DNA of 64,000 bases from Nitrospira sp. (GTDB lineage: Bacteria > Nitrospirota > Nitrospiria > Nitrospirales > Nitrospiraceae). The DNA lies in contig JAJONL010000001.1 of NCBI GenBank assembly GCA_021323395.1, positions 58,934-122,933 of the forward strand, given 5' to 3'. Shown here piece by piece: positions 37,544 through 46,572 of this stretch (position 1 is its first letter; every line of letters starts with the position of its first letter). The notes under the pieces are model-generated. The model was given only the letters and a program-made list of their open reading frames with translations. It made no database searches and was not told the origin of the DNA. Both the position numbers and the translations under genes were made by a program.

Positions 37544-39265
37544 ATGATCACGATTCACGATAACTGGGAAGAAGCCTTTGCCCCCCCGTCCCGTGCGGAC
37601 CTCGAAGCACTACTGCCTGCCTTTCTGACAGCATCTCGATGGTTCGGGGGCAAAGCTAAAACCATTCGCTCCGCCACATTGTCGGATGTCCTGCACGTGG
37701 ACATGGGGAAACCTTCCATGATGCTGTGCTTTGTCGAGGTGTGTTACGACGAAGGAGGGATGGACAGGTACACGGTTCCGATCACCGCCGCGTTCGAGAC
37801 GGAAGCGGACCGAATCAAGCGCGATCATGCGAACGCGGTCATTGGCGCATTGAGGGTGGTTCTGCCCCAGGGAATTCACGCCGGGGTACTGTACGATGCA
37901 ATGTGGAATGAGGACTGCGCCTATACGCTTTTGACCAGCATGGGCCGCCGCGGGCAAGTTGCGGGTTCCTCAGGCGCGTTAGTCGGGTCGGCGACGAAGA
38001 TATTCGACGAGGCAGCAGTGCGCCCGCATACCGCCCCTGTGTCCGTCATGAAAGCCGAGCAGAGCAATACATCAGTGAAGTTCGGGGATCGTGTCATCAT
38101 GAAACTCTATCGCCGGGTCGAGCCGGGGGTGAATCCAGAACTGGAAATCGGTCGCATTCTCACTGCTCGGGGCTTTCGTCATTCTCCATCCCTCGTCGGC
38201 GCGCTGGAATACAGGCATGGGCGGGACGAACCAACGACTCTGGCGCTTGCGCAGACGTTTGTGGCCAACCAAGGCAACGCTTGGGAATATACGCTGTCCC
38301 AGCTCTCCCGCTACTTTGAAATGGTCTCATCTCCGGATCAGAACAGAATAGCTTCCGAGCCGCCGGCGGTCGAACGGCCAAGTTTGAATGCCCAAGCGGC
38401 TGCCACGGATGCTTCCTTGGGTTTCGTCGATGCCGCGCGGCTCCTAGGGCAGCGCACCGGCGAATTACACATCGTATTGGGGCAATCCAGCGCGGATCCA
38501 GCCTTTGCTCCCGAACCTTGTTCTGCGTCTTTTTTACAATCCCGCGGTGAGGCTATGCAGCGTTCCGCCTCTGACGCCCTGGCGTTGCTGCGCAACCGGT
38601 TGCCTGCGCTCGCCGCATCGAACCAGGAGCTGGGACAAAAGGTGTTGGCGCAGGAACGCAGCATCCTGGATCGCTTGGGAGTGATGGACCGGGAGCCGAT
38701 AACGGCTCTGCGCATCCGTTGCCACGGCGATTATCACCTTGGACAGGTGCTATATACGGGACAGGATTTTGCGATCATTGATTATGAGGGAGAACCAGCC
38801 AAACCGCTGGCGGAACGCCGAGCCAAACATCTCCCCATTGTGGATCTCGCGGGTATGATTCGCTCGTTCCATTATGCCGCCCATGCGGCACTACGACAAA
38901 GACGCGATCACCCGGCAATCGCACGCAGGAGTCAGAACCTCGCGCCCGAGGCCGATCAGTGGTATCGCTCTGCCCGCGCGGCATTTCTTAATGGCTATCG
39001 CGCGGTTGCCGGGGAGGCGCCATTCGCCTCGCAGTCTGACTTCGAATTCAATCTCCTACTGGACGTGCATGTGCTCGACAAAGCCCTCTACGAATTGACA
39101 TATGAATTAAACAATCGACCGGATTGGGTTTCACTCCCCCTGACCGGCATCCTTCACTGCGTGGATACATCGACCAGTGGCATTCCGGATGTTGGGACAG
39201 GGCGCGGGGACGAAGCCTGCGACCCTTGCGCGATAGGACGGCCGACAGATGAGGTAAACCAGTGA
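37544..39265 (+). CDS. mak: Maltokinase
   Basis: 573 residues from the ATG at 37544; the frame is open back to 37466 inside glgE. N-cap motif [18 protein letters not shown], a nucleotide-binding segment [19 protein letters not shown], and the kinase loop [15 protein letters not shown] followed by [14 protein letters not shown] identify the aminoglycoside-phosphotransferase-like maltokinase. It phosphorylates maltose to maltose-1-phosphate with ATP, linking TreS to GlgE. It is longer than the roughly 450-residue stand-alone enzymes, with a polar middle section and C-terminal tail. Confidence 0.9.
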   Translation: MITIHDNWEEAFAPPSRADLEALLPAFLTASRWFGGKAKTIRSATLSDVLHVDMGKPSMMLCFVEVCYDEGGMDRYTVPITAAFETEADRIKRDHANAVIGALRVVLPQGIHAGVLYDAMWNEDCAYTLLTSMGRRGQVAGSSGALVGSATKIFDEAAVRPHTAPVSVMKAEQSNTSVKFGDRVIMKLYRRVEPGVNPELEIGRILTARGFRHSPSLVGALEYRHGRDEPTTLALAQTFVANQGNAWEYTLSQLSRYFEMVSSPDQNRIASEPPAVERPSLNAQAAATDASLGFVDAARLLGQRTGELHIVLGQSSADPAFAPEPCSASFLQSRGEAMQRSASDALALLRNRLPALAASNQELGQKVLAQERSILDRLGVMDREPITALRIRCHGDYHLGQVLYTGQDFAIIDYEGEPAKPLAERRAKHLPIVDLAGMIRSFHYAAHAALRQRRDHPAIARRSQNLAPEADQWYRSARAAFLNGYRAVAGEAPFASQSDFEFNLLLDVHVLDKALYELTYELNNRPDWVSLPLTGILHCVDTSTSGIPDVGTGRGDEACDPCAIGRPTDEVNQ

Positions 39266-41202
39266 CCCAGCACGGAGCAATCAATATGCACAGTGACTCG
39301 ACCAGCCGGCTGACCGATGATGATGTCTATCTGTTCAACGAGGGCACGCAATTTCACCTTTACGACAAGCTGGGAGCGCATCCCGGCACGGTCAACGGAC
39401 AACAAGGCACGCACTTTGCGGTCTGGGCTCCGGACGCCGAGCAGGTGTCCGTGATCGGCTCCTTCAACGACTGGCAGGATGGGGCGCACCGGTTGTATCC
39501 GCGAGGATTTTCCGGAGTGTGGGAAGGGTTCATCCCGGAAGCCGCGAAGGGATCGCTGTACAAATACCGCATCCATTCCCGCCACTCCGGTTATCAAGTC
39601 GACAAGAGTGATCCCCTTTCCTTCTTCAATGAAATTCCGCCCAAGACGGCATCGATTGTGTGGGATCTCGGTTACGATTGGACGGATGCCGACTGGATGC
39701 GCACACGCCGGCAATCGAACGCGCTGAATGCACCGATCGCGATTTATGAGATGCATGTGGGTTCGTGGAAACGAATCGCCGCGGAACAACACCGCTCGCT
39801 GAGTTATCGTGAACTGGCGGTTCCCCTGGCCGAATACTTACAGCAGATGGGGTTCACACATGTGGAGTTTCTTCCCCTGACGGATCATCCGTTTTTTGGA
39901 TCCTGGGGCTATCAGACGACCGGCTACTTTGCGCCCTCCGGCAACTACGGCACGCCTCAGGATCTCATGTACCTCATCGATACCTTGCACAACCATGGTA
40001 TCGGAGTGTTGCTGGATTGGGTGCCGTCTCACTTCCCGACCGACGAACATGGGTTGGGATTCTTTGACGGCACGCATCTCTATGAACATGCCGACCCGCA
40101 GCAAGGGTTCCAGCCGGATTGGAATACCTTTGTCTTCAATTTCGGGCGTAATGAAGTGCGGAGTTTTCTCATCAGCAGCGCGCTGTTCTGGTTGGACAAG
40201 TACCACTTTGACGGCCTGCGCGTGGATGCCGTGGCCTCCATGCTGTATTTGGATTACTCACGGAAAGAAGGGGAATGGATTCCGAACCGGTACGGCGGAC
40301 GCGAAAATCTCGAGGCCATATCGTTCCTGAAACGTTTCAATGAAGAAGTCTATCGGCACTATCCCGATGTACAAACCATTGCCGAAGAATCCACCGCCTG
40401 GCCGTTGGTGTCCCGTCCCACGTATCTGGGGGGCTTGGGCTTCGGCTTGAAATGGGATATGGGCTGGATGCATGACACGCTGACTTACATGCAGGAAGAT
40501 CCTATCAATCGGAGATACCATCATCATCATCTCACCTTCCGCATGCTCTACGCCTTTCATGAAAATTTCGTGCTTCCCCTCTCTCACGACGAGGTGGTCT
40601 ATGGCAAAGGCTCTCTGTTAGGAAAAATGCCGGGGGACGAATGGCAGAAATTCGCCAACCTGCGCGTGCTCTTCGGGCATATGTATTCACAAGCCGCCAA
40701 AAAACTTTTGTTCATGGGAGGCGAGTTCGGCCAGCAGGCGGAATGGGCGCATGATGCCCAATTGCAGTGGGACCAGCTAGATCGCCCGTTGCATCGCGGC
40801 ATGCAGCAATGGGTCACAGATCTCAATCGCACCTATCGCCAGGAAGCGGCCCTTCATGAGGGAGATGTCGATCCCTCGGGCATCGAATGGATCGATTGTC
40901 AGGATGTCGAATCGAGCGTGATCAGCTTGCTCAGAAAAGGACAGGCCACCGACGATATCATACTGGTGGTGTGCAACTTCACCCCCGTTCCCCGACCTAA
41001 TTATCGCATCGGAGCGCCGCGAGGCGGATATTGGAGAGAAGTGTTGAACAGCGATGCCGCGATCTACGGCGGTGGTGGTTGGGGCAATGGGGGCGGAGTC
41101 CACGCGATGCCCGTGCCCCTGCATGGACGAACCCACTCAGTGACTTTAACATTGCCGGCGCTTTCCGCCGTCTTTCTCAAGCACTGGGGCAATCGACAAT
41201 GA
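39262..41202 (+). CDS. glgB: 1,4-alpha-glucan branching enzyme
   Basis: 646 residues from a GTG at 39262 that overlaps the maltokinase stop; an ATG at 39286 is an alternative. CBM48 domain (about 30-130; [20 protein letters not shown]) and a GH13_9 catalytic domain with [19 protein letters not shown] (nucleophile), [10 protein letters not shown] (acid/base) and [20 protein letters not shown]. It adds alpha-1,6 branches to glucan. Last gene of the operon; no glgA or glgC is present, so glucan would be built by GlgE here. Confidence 0.95.
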   Translation: MTQHGAINMHSDSTSRLTDDDVYLFNEGTQFHLYDKLGAHPGTVNGQQGTHFAVWAPDAEQVSVIGSFNDWQDGAHRLYPRGFSGVWEGFIPEAAKGSLYKYRIHSRHSGYQVDKSDPLSFFNEIPPKTASIVWDLGYDWTDADWMRTRRQSNALNAPIAIYEMHVGSWKRIAAEQHRSLSYRELAVPLAEYLQQMGFTHVEFLPLTDHPFFGSWGYQTTGYFAPSGNYGTPQDLMYLIDTLHNHGIGVLLDWVPSHFPTDEHGLGFFDGTHLYEHADPQQGFQPDWNTFVFNFGRNEVRSFLISSALFWLDKYHFDGLRVDAVASMLYLDYSRKEGEWIPNRYGGRENLEAISFLKRFNEEVYRHYPDVQTIAEESTAWPLVSRPTYLGGLGFGLKWDMGWMHDTLTYMQEDPINRRYHHHHLTFRMLYAFHENFVLPLSHDEVVYGKGSLLGKMPGDEWQKFANLRVLFGHMYSQAAKKLLFMGGEFGQQAEWAHDAQLQWDQLDRPLHRGMQQWVTDLNRTYRQEAALHEGDVDPSGIEWIDCQDVESSVISLLRKGQATDDIILVVCNFTPVPRPNYRIGAPRGGYWREVLNSDAAIYGGGGWGNGGGVHAMPVPLHGRTHSVTLTLPALSAVFLKHWGNRQ

Positions 41203-41392
41203 CCTAAGACGCCCAGACCGGCATCGCGACAGGTCGTCGATTTTTCACATGGAGGATCACCGCTCCGAACCGCCAGCCGTTATATGTAACGCCTCACCGT
41301 TTCCTTTCACGATTCATCTCAGTCACTCCTAAATTTCATCTGGTTACTCTCTACAAATCAAAAGGTTACTGTCCGCTATATGTCTTTAAAAA
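41203..41392. other. Intergenic between glgB and the sigma-54 promoter
   Basis: About 190 bases, relatively AT-rich towards its right end. No gene is seen. A weak hairpin followed by T (CGACAGGTCGTCGATTTTT near 41228) could end the glgB transcript. The right part carries the direct repeats and promoter listed separately. Confidence 0.45.
41342..41370 (+). promoter_or_regulatory. Direct repeats upstream of the sigma-54 promoter, possible activator sites
   Basis: GGTTACT occurs at about 41342-41348 and again at about 41364-41370, 22 bases apart (two helical turns), only 23 bases before the -24 element. Activators of sigma-54 usually bind in repeated sites, generally further upstream, so this is suggestive only. 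Confidence 0.35.
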
Positions 41393-41408
41393 TGGCATGG
41401 GCGTTGCT
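41393..41408 (+). promoter_or_regulatory. Sigma-54 (RpoN) -24/-12 promoter
   Basis: TGGCATGGGCGTTGCT matches the consensus TGGCACG-N4-TTGCW with one change, and GG and GC are in the correct spacing. It lies before the small gene at 41575 and the porin at 42015, and a sigma-54 activator gene follows at 43722. Not experimentally shown. Confidence 0.72.
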
Positions 41409-41574
41409 TTAGTGTGAGACAGAAACTCGTAGCCGCGCGTCATATACATAGCTCCCCGGAGTTTGGCACGGACAGGGACTCACCCCTGCCCAAGGATTCT
41501 CCGACAGCCTCGAACCGGTTGTCTGGAACAGTAACCAGAAGTCTCCCGCCTGGGCGGAGGAGCTGCTCGGACAA

Positions 41575-41907
41575 GTGGTCACGTATCAAACTATGGCCGA
41601 AAAAAATCTCATTCCCGGAACCTTCCAGGCCTATGTCGACCAGACGAGCAAGATCCGCGAGCTGCACCGCGGCGGCAACCGGCGCGCCACGTATGATGGC
41701 GTCAATCAGCTGATGGTCATGCTGGAAGCGCGAGTCGGAGGCATCGATGAACACAGCGCCGATGCCTTGTGGGATTTTTGCTATCGCGTGACTCCCGATG
41801 AATTCCACGCCCGAGATCGGCATATCCGCGCGAAGGGCGCCGACACGGTGAGGGAGCATGAAGAGTTCATGCGCAACATGGAAGAGCGAGCAGGCATGAG
41901 TTTCTAG
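41575..41907 (+). CDS. Small hypothetical protein under the sigma-54 promoter
   Basis: 110 residues if started at the GTG at 41575; an internal ATG at 41593 gives 104. Coding-like sequence (SPAWAEELLGQ) continues in frame upstream of 41575 to a stop near 41450, but no standard start codon is found there. The protein is soluble, charged and alpha-helical (MVMLEARVGGIDEHSADALW, RDRHIRAKGADTVREHEEFM). I do not recognise it. It is the first gene after the sigma-54 promoter. Confidence 0.6.
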   Translation: MVTYQTMAEKNLIPGTFQAYVDQTSKIRELHRGGNRRATYDGVNQLMVMLEARVGGIDEHSADALWDFCYRVTPDEFHARDRHIRAKGADTVREHEEFMRNMEERAGMSF

Positions 41908-41942
41908 TTGCCGTCCATTCATCGAACAGTGAATCTGCATCG

Positions 41943-41975
41943 GGGCCGGCGGCTTCTATAACCGTCCGTCGGCCC
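41943..41975 (+). other. Stem-loop between the small gene and the porin
   Basis: GGGCCGGCGG pairs with CCGTCGGCCC (eight of ten pairs) around a 13-base loop. No T run follows, so it is more likely an mRNA-processing or attenuating structure than a terminator. Confidence 0.35.
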
Positions 41976-42014
41976 TGACACCGAGAGAAAGGATTCCATG
42001 TTCCATGATCGCCG

Positions 42015-43715
42015 ATGCATCGTCCCACCGCCACGTGGACATTTCTCCTGTTGTGTCTCGTCCTCACGGAGACCTCATGGATCGTGCTCGCGCCACGTCC
42101 CCTCTACGCTGAGGCTGGGCAGGCCGACTACGGACCGATTGGTCCGGTATTTACGTCGACTGCGATCGCTGTGATCCAGCCTGATCAGGTCGCCACATGG
42201 CCGGCCTGGCAGGCCTTTGACCTCACAAAATTCTGGATGCGTGCCGACCTCCGCGTCCGGCCCGAATGGCGCAACGGCGTCTGCTTCGGGGGCGGTCGGC
42301 CGATCAACGGCGCCTGTAACAGTCTGAGCGCCTCCGGATCAGGAACCTCTGCGCACGAGGGGAGCAAGGCCGGCGACTTCTACATCCAACAATGGGCAAG
42401 GCTGGGCCTGGGCTATGATCCGTCGCCTAATCTCAATTTTTACTTGGAGCTGCAGGATTCGGCCACGTGGGGTGGCAGCGGCGACCCTACCGGATATGGT
42501 CGGGACGGCGACGCGTTGAACCATCAATGCGGCGCGCAACGTTCTGGACAGTGTCGACTGGGCATACGAGCCGGCTATGCGCTGATCCGTAACCTGGCCG
42601 GCATCGAGGGCCTGAGCGTGAAAGCCGGTCGTCAGTATGTCGTGTTCGGAAACCAACGTCTGTTCGGACATTTCGACTGGGCGAACACCGGTTACTCGCA
42701 CGACGGAGTCATGCTGAGTTACGCCAGGACCGACTTCGACATGAAATTCGGTTGGTTTCGCAATTCTGAAACGGACCTCGGACAAGGCCATCCCGGAGGG
42801 AGCGTGAGTCCGAATCTCTTGACCTGCAGGCCGGATGTCGGCTCGACGGGAATGTGCGATCAAGCCCTCGCGCACCATGCCACCGACGCCGGCAGCGATG
42901 TCGACATGGTGGTGCTCTACAATCAAATTCGAAGCCTTCCAGGAATGGTGGTTGAACCGTATTATGTGCTCTACTCGAACCGACTCCCGGAACGCGCCAA
43001 TCCTGGTCTCTACATGCCCAAGTCAGCCTCCCAATTTCGGCACATGGTCGGGCTCCGCGTGGAACTCCGCGACGGCAATTGGGACTTTGTGCAGGAAACG
43101 GCCTATCAATTCGGTCGCGCTGCGGACGGCTTCGGATCCGACAATCAACGTAACCTCACCATCAACGCCTGGGCTTCCGGTACGTGGCTCGGCCACACCT
43201 GGTATAACCACCGCTGGAAGCCCAGGCTGGCCATTGGCTTTGACTATGCTTCGGGTGACGGCGACAGCAATTGCGTGACGACCGATGGAACCCTTGCCCG
43301 CACTTGCGGCGGCAATGCCAATACGTTTGAGAATTTATTTCCGACCAACTTTCTCCACGTCGGGTACATGCTGAACGGCGCCTGGCGCAACAGCGTACAA
43401 CCTCAGATCAATTTCCAGGCACGCCCCACCACGCGCGATCACGTCGAAGTCTGGGCTCTCCGCAAGTACTTGGCAAGCGCCCGCGACAACTGGTACCGTG
43501 GGTCACAGGGTCCGTTGATTTTTTCCCGATTCGACAACACAACCACACACATCGGCGACGAAGTCGATATCGCATGGAGCCACATGTTCGCTGATGGCAA
43601 AGTGTCGCTGGCGGTCATGTACGGCCACTTTTTCTCCGGTCCCTATATCCGGCAGCAGCTCGGCACGTCCACCGACCAGGACTGGGGCATCGTGCAGCTC
43701 TGGACGAATTTTTGA
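42015..43715 (+). CDS. Alginate-export-type outer-membrane porin
   Basis: 566 residues. A signal peptide covers about residues 1-32 (FLLLCLVLTETSWIVLAPRP). The rest is rich in alternating beta strands with aromatic ends (FWMRADLRVRPEWRNGVCF, LSVKAGRQYVVFGNQRLFGH, WAHMFADGKVSLAVMYGHFF-like closing strands), as in the Alginate_exp porin family related to AlgE. In non-alginate producers these act as general or anion-selective channels. Four cysteines in two extracellular-type loops are notable. It ends six bases before the activator gene. Confidence 0.82.
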   Translation: MHRPTATWTFLLLCLVLTETSWIVLAPRPLYAEAGQADYGPIGPVFTSTAIAVIQPDQVATWPAWQAFDLTKFWMRADLRVRPEWRNGVCFGGGRPINGACNSLSASGSGTSAHEGSKAGDFYIQQWARLGLGYDPSPNLNFYLELQDSATWGGSGDPTGYGRDGDALNHQCGAQRSGQCRLGIRAGYALIRNLAGIEGLSVKAGRQYVVFGNQRLFGHFDWANTGYSHDGVMLSYARTDFDMKFGWFRNSETDLGQGHPGGSVSPNLLTCRPDVGSTGMCDQALAHHATDAGSDVDMVVLYNQIRSLPGMVVEPYYVLYSNRLPERANPGLYMPKSASQFRHMVGLRVELRDGNWDFVQETAYQFGRAADGFGSDNQRNLTINAWASGTWLGHTWYNHRWKPRLAIGFDYASGDGDSNCVTTDGTLARTCGGNANTFENLFPTNFLHVGYMLNGAWRNSVQPQINFQARPTTRDHVEVWALRKYLASARDNWYRGSQGPLIFSRFDNTTTHIGDEVDIAWSHMFADGKVSLAVMYGHFFSGPYIRQQLGTSTDQDWGIVQLWTNF

Positions 43716-43721
43716 ACGGCC

Positions 43722-45275
43722 ATGCAGCGCGCTACCCTTAATTTCGAGACGCTTCTCGAAGTGACGAATGCCCTGAACTCGCAGCGGGACATTGAAAGTC
43801 TCTGGCGGGTCATCGCCGATCAAATCCAAAAGGTGATCCCCTGGGATCGCGCCGGCATCACGCTGTACGAACCCAGCACCGATGCCTTTCGGTTTTATGC
43901 CGTCGTGACGAATCTGGCCACACCGGCCCTCGCGCACGACAGCGTCATTCCCCGCGAAGGCAGCGCGGTCGGCTGGGTCTACGATCACCGGCGCTTACAC
44001 GTGCGGCCGGAGCTGCAGCGCGAACAAGTGTTTTGGGAGGATCGTTACTATGTCCAGGAGGGCCTTGGGCGGATGATCAATCTACCCCTGCTCGTCCAGG
44101 AACATTGTCTCGGCACATTGAACATCGGCAGCATGCAACCGGGCGATCCCCATCCCGACGACTGCAAATTCCTTCAGCAGGTCGCGACCCAGATCGCCTA
44201 TGCCATCGATCACGTGCGGGCCTACCAGCAAATCAAGCAACTCAGCGAGCAGTTGCGCCGCGAAAATGAATATCTCGCGGAAGAGGTCAAGGCCAGCCGC
44301 AACCTCCGATTGGTCGTCGGCACATCACCCGCCTTCACAAAGGTGGTCGACCTTGTCAAGGCGGTCGCTCCGACGGACACGACGGTCCTTCTTCTCGGAG
44401 AAACTGGAACAGGCAAGGAGGTGCTGGCTCAGGCCCTTCACGACTTGAGTGCCCGCAGCAATAAACCGTTTATTCGGGTCAACTGCGCTGCGCTTCCTGC
44501 AGGTCTGATAGAGAGCGAGTTGTTCGGGCATGAACGAGGGGCCTTTACCGGCGCGCAACTGCGGAGGGCCGGGCGCTTCGAATTGGCTCATTGCGGCACC
44601 TTATTTCTCGATGAAATCGGCGAAATGCCGATGGAGACACAGGCCAAGTTGCTGCGTGTTCTCCAAGACGGGATGGTGGATAGAATCGGCGGCACTCATC
44701 CCGTTCCGGTGGACGTTCGCTTGATCGCCGCCACCAATGCGGATCTATCCGCCGCAATTCAGCACGGCACCTTTCGAGCCGACCTCTACTACCGCCTCCA
44801 TATTTTTCCCATTGCCTTACCCGCGCTTCGGGAGCGGCGGACAGATATTCCTCTCCTCGCGCAGCATTTTCTCGCTCAAGTTGGAGTCAAATTAAAACGG
44901 CCGCGGCTCGCGTTCGATCCTCAATCCATGGCCCGTCTACTCACCTATGACTGGCCCGGCAACGTGCGTGAACTTCACAATGTGATCGAACGGGCCGTCA
45001 TTTTATCCGGATCATCACGCGTCACGGTGGACGAAATGCTTCTTCCGCCTCTCGAGGCTGGTTCGGACGTCTTCGGGAAACAGCCTGAAAACCTGGCTGT
45101 CGTGGAACGCAAGCACATCATGGAGGTATTGGAACGGACGAAATGGCGAATTTATGGGGATCAGGGAGCGGCTCATCTACTCGGACTCAATCCCGAAACA
45201 TTACGGAGCCGCTTGAGAAAACTTGGCATTCGGAGACCGGCCACCAGGTCGTCGGAGCCCAGTCCCCTCCCCTAA
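43722..45275 (+). CDS. GAF-AAA-Fis sigma-54 dependent transcriptional activator
   Basis: 517 residues. N-terminal GAF domain (about 10-170) and a short coiled coil, then the AAA+ domain with Walker A GETGTGKE near 225, the sigma-54 contact loop GAFTGA near 272, Walker [12 protein letters not shown] and an Arg finger region [14 protein letters not shown] Fis-type helix-turn-helix closes the protein ([20 protein letters not shown]). It is of the FhlA/NorR-like class that senses a small ligand through GAF. By position it is the likely activator of the sigma-54 promoter at 41.4 kb. Confidence 0.93.
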   Translation: MQRATLNFETLLEVTNALNSQRDIESLWRVIADQIQKVIPWDRAGITLYEPSTDAFRFYAVVTNLATPALAHDSVIPREGSAVGWVYDHRRLHVRPELQREQVFWEDRYYVQEGLGRMINLPLLVQEHCLGTLNIGSMQPGDPHPDDCKFLQQVATQIAYAIDHVRAYQQIKQLSEQLRRENEYLAEEVKASRNLRLVVGTSPAFTKVVDLVKAVAPTDTTVLLLGETGTGKEVLAQALHDLSARSNKPFIRVNCAALPAGLIESELFGHERGAFTGAQLRRAGRFELAHCGTLFLDEIGEMPMETQAKLLRVLQDGMVDRIGGTHPVPVDVRLIAATNADLSAAIQHGTFRADLYYRLHIFPIALPALRERRTDIPLLAQHFLAQVGVKLKRPRLAFDPQSMARLLTYDWPGNVRELHNVIERAVILSGSSRVTVDEMLLPPLEAGSDVFGKQPENLAVVERKHIMEVLERTKWRIYGDQGAAHLLGLNPETLRSRLRKLGIRRPATRSSEPSPLP

Positions 45276-45628
45276 CCCGGTGGGAAGACCGGATAGATGG
45301 AGAGACTTCTGCCTGCAATCTGCGGCAGGAAGCGACACATGTCTTGCCTGGGACTCATGGCTCGCCCATTCGAAGCGCAGTCGGCTCATTGACCAGACCA
45401 TCAAAAGCATGATAAATTGCCTCACCGTACGAGTTATGAGCAACGCCCGACGCTTCGCGTTTCTGAGACATTGCTACGCGATCGTACCCCTTCCGTCTGT
45501 TCCTCCTACGGCTCATTCATTCGACTTTGAAGGGCCGCGCATGGGGCGTGATGTCATCTTTGCCCCCATTGCACCCAGTTTGATGGCCTGGACATCGCCA
45601 TCCTGTTGTTCGTCGAAAGGAGTGTACG
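45276..45628. other. Non-coding stretch
   Basis: About 350 bases after the activator gene. Open frames on the plus strand lack ribosome sites and family features. Two small hairpins are visible near the start (CCGGTGGGAAGACCGG, CTGCCTGCAATCTGCGGCAG); neither has a T run. The promoter for the following small genes is probably here. Confidence 0.4.
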
Positions 45629-45910
45629 ATGAAAATTACGTCCGTTTGGCGGGGCAACAAACCTGCACATAAGAAAAAGCGAACCGTCCCGAAGCTGAGA
45701 ATTCGCTGGACCCAACTTGGACTCGTGGACCCTTCGTTAGAATCCCAAGAGACTCCGATGGAAGATATCCGTCGTCAGGTCACCAACTTGGCAAGTTCAG
45801 GATTCGGAGCGGAAACTCGGGCGAGGTCGGAACAAACGCAGGCTCGTCCCGCACGAGCGCTTGCGCGGACCAGCGCGACTCGTACCGCCCGGCGGCCGTC
45901 CGGCTCCTAA
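45629..45910 (+). CDS. Small basic hypothetical protein
   Basis: 93 residues from the ATG at 45629, with a strong AAAGGAG site. The first 30 residues are highly basic (GNKPAHKKKRTVPKLRIRW); the end is Arg/Ala/Ser-rich and probably unstructured. The motif IRWTQLGLVDPSLES might be a short folded core. Nucleic-acid binding is possible but unproven. The next tiny gene follows 54 bases later. Confidence 0.6.
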   Translation: MKITSVWRGNKPAHKKKRTVPKLRIRWTQLGLVDPSLESQETPMEDIRRQVTNLASSGFGAETRARSEQTQARPARALARTSATRTARRPSGS

Positions 45911-45964
45911 CGACACAAGGCTATTCGATTACCGCCCAGGGAACACGAATAGGAGGAGGCAACC

Positions 45965-46153
45965 ATCGCAAGAGCAGGCAAAACCACCATCGCAAAACGC
46001 GATCGAGAAAAGGCCAAACAAGTTAAACAGCGAGAGAAAGAAGCCCGTCGTATGCAGCGCAAAGCGGATAAACCGATACGGCCCGCGACTTCAGAGGGAA
46101 ATGATCCTGATCTGGAAGGGTTGCAATGGGGTCCCCAGGAACCCCTGTACTAA
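45965..46153 (+). CDS. Small basic protein apparently starting at an ATC codon
   Basis: 62 codons. A very strong AGGAGGAGG site (45951-45959) is six bases before ATC at 45965, and an in-frame TAG at 45950 excludes any earlier start. No ATG, GTG or TTG occurs in frame until ATG at 46052, halfway through. The product is lysine/arginine-rich (RAGKTTIAKRDREKAKQ) and ends DPDLEGLQWGPQEPLY, like a small family I recall beginning with Met at this position. AUC starts are rare but known in principle. The stop codon lies in the loop of a hairpin. Confidence 0.6.
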   Translation: MARAGKTTIAKRDREKAKQVKQREKEARRMQRKADKPIRPATSEGNDPDLEGLQWGPQEPLY

Positions 46154-46168
46154 ACAGGGGCTCCTGGG
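46134..46168 (+). terminator. Stem-loop around the stop codon of the small basic gene
   Basis: CCCAGGAACCCCTGT (46134-46148) pairs with ACAGGGGCTCCTGGG (46154-46168) with one mismatch; the five-base loop ACTAA holds the TAA stop. There is no T run, so it may end or protect transcripts from either side of this convergent junction. Confidence 0.55.
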
Positions 46169-46198
46169 CTGTCCTAGCCTCACCTGACTAACCCGTCA

Positions 46199-46543
46199 TC
46201 AGGCGGTCTTGACGAAACGGTCTTCTCCAAACACTCCACGCAGCTGCTTGTTCACCAGTGATCGGTATTCACCTTTTTCCTTCGCCATCTTCACCAACCC
46301 TTCGGCATCCGTCACGATCAGCAGATCCTCTTCCGCAATGAGCACCCGGTCGCCCTTCCCGACGTTGATCCGATACTGCGTGCGTCCATCAGGATTCCTG
46401 CTCGGGCCTGTCACAATCTCGGTCAATCCGTCGATATGCCCTTTTTGCCCGTCCAAACGATGTTGCACCATTGTTCCGTCAGGAATTCTGAGCCACTGAC
46501 TCACTGCCCGGGGCGCATCTTGTTTCTGGTCACTCACCATCAT
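46199..46543 (-). CDS. Conserved hypothetical protein
   Basis: 114 residues by the first ATG; a GGGAGG site fits better to the ATG at 46540 or the GTG at 46537 a few bases on. Sequence blocks WLRIPDGTMVQHRLDGQKG and YRINVGKGDRVLIAEEDLLI suggest a small beta-barrel domain. It follows the DEAD-box helicase by 29 bases and may be co-transcribed, so an RNA-related role is possible. Family not recognised. Confidence 0.65.
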   Translation of the reverse strand: MMVSDQKQDAPRAVSQWLRIPDGTMVQHRLDGQKGHIDGLTEIVTGPSRNPDGRTQYRINVGKGDRVLIAEEDLLIVTDAEGLVKMAKEKGEYRSLVNKQLRGVFGEDRFVKTA

Positions 46544-46572
46544 TCCTCCCTTGCAACGTATGATCGGAAAAA

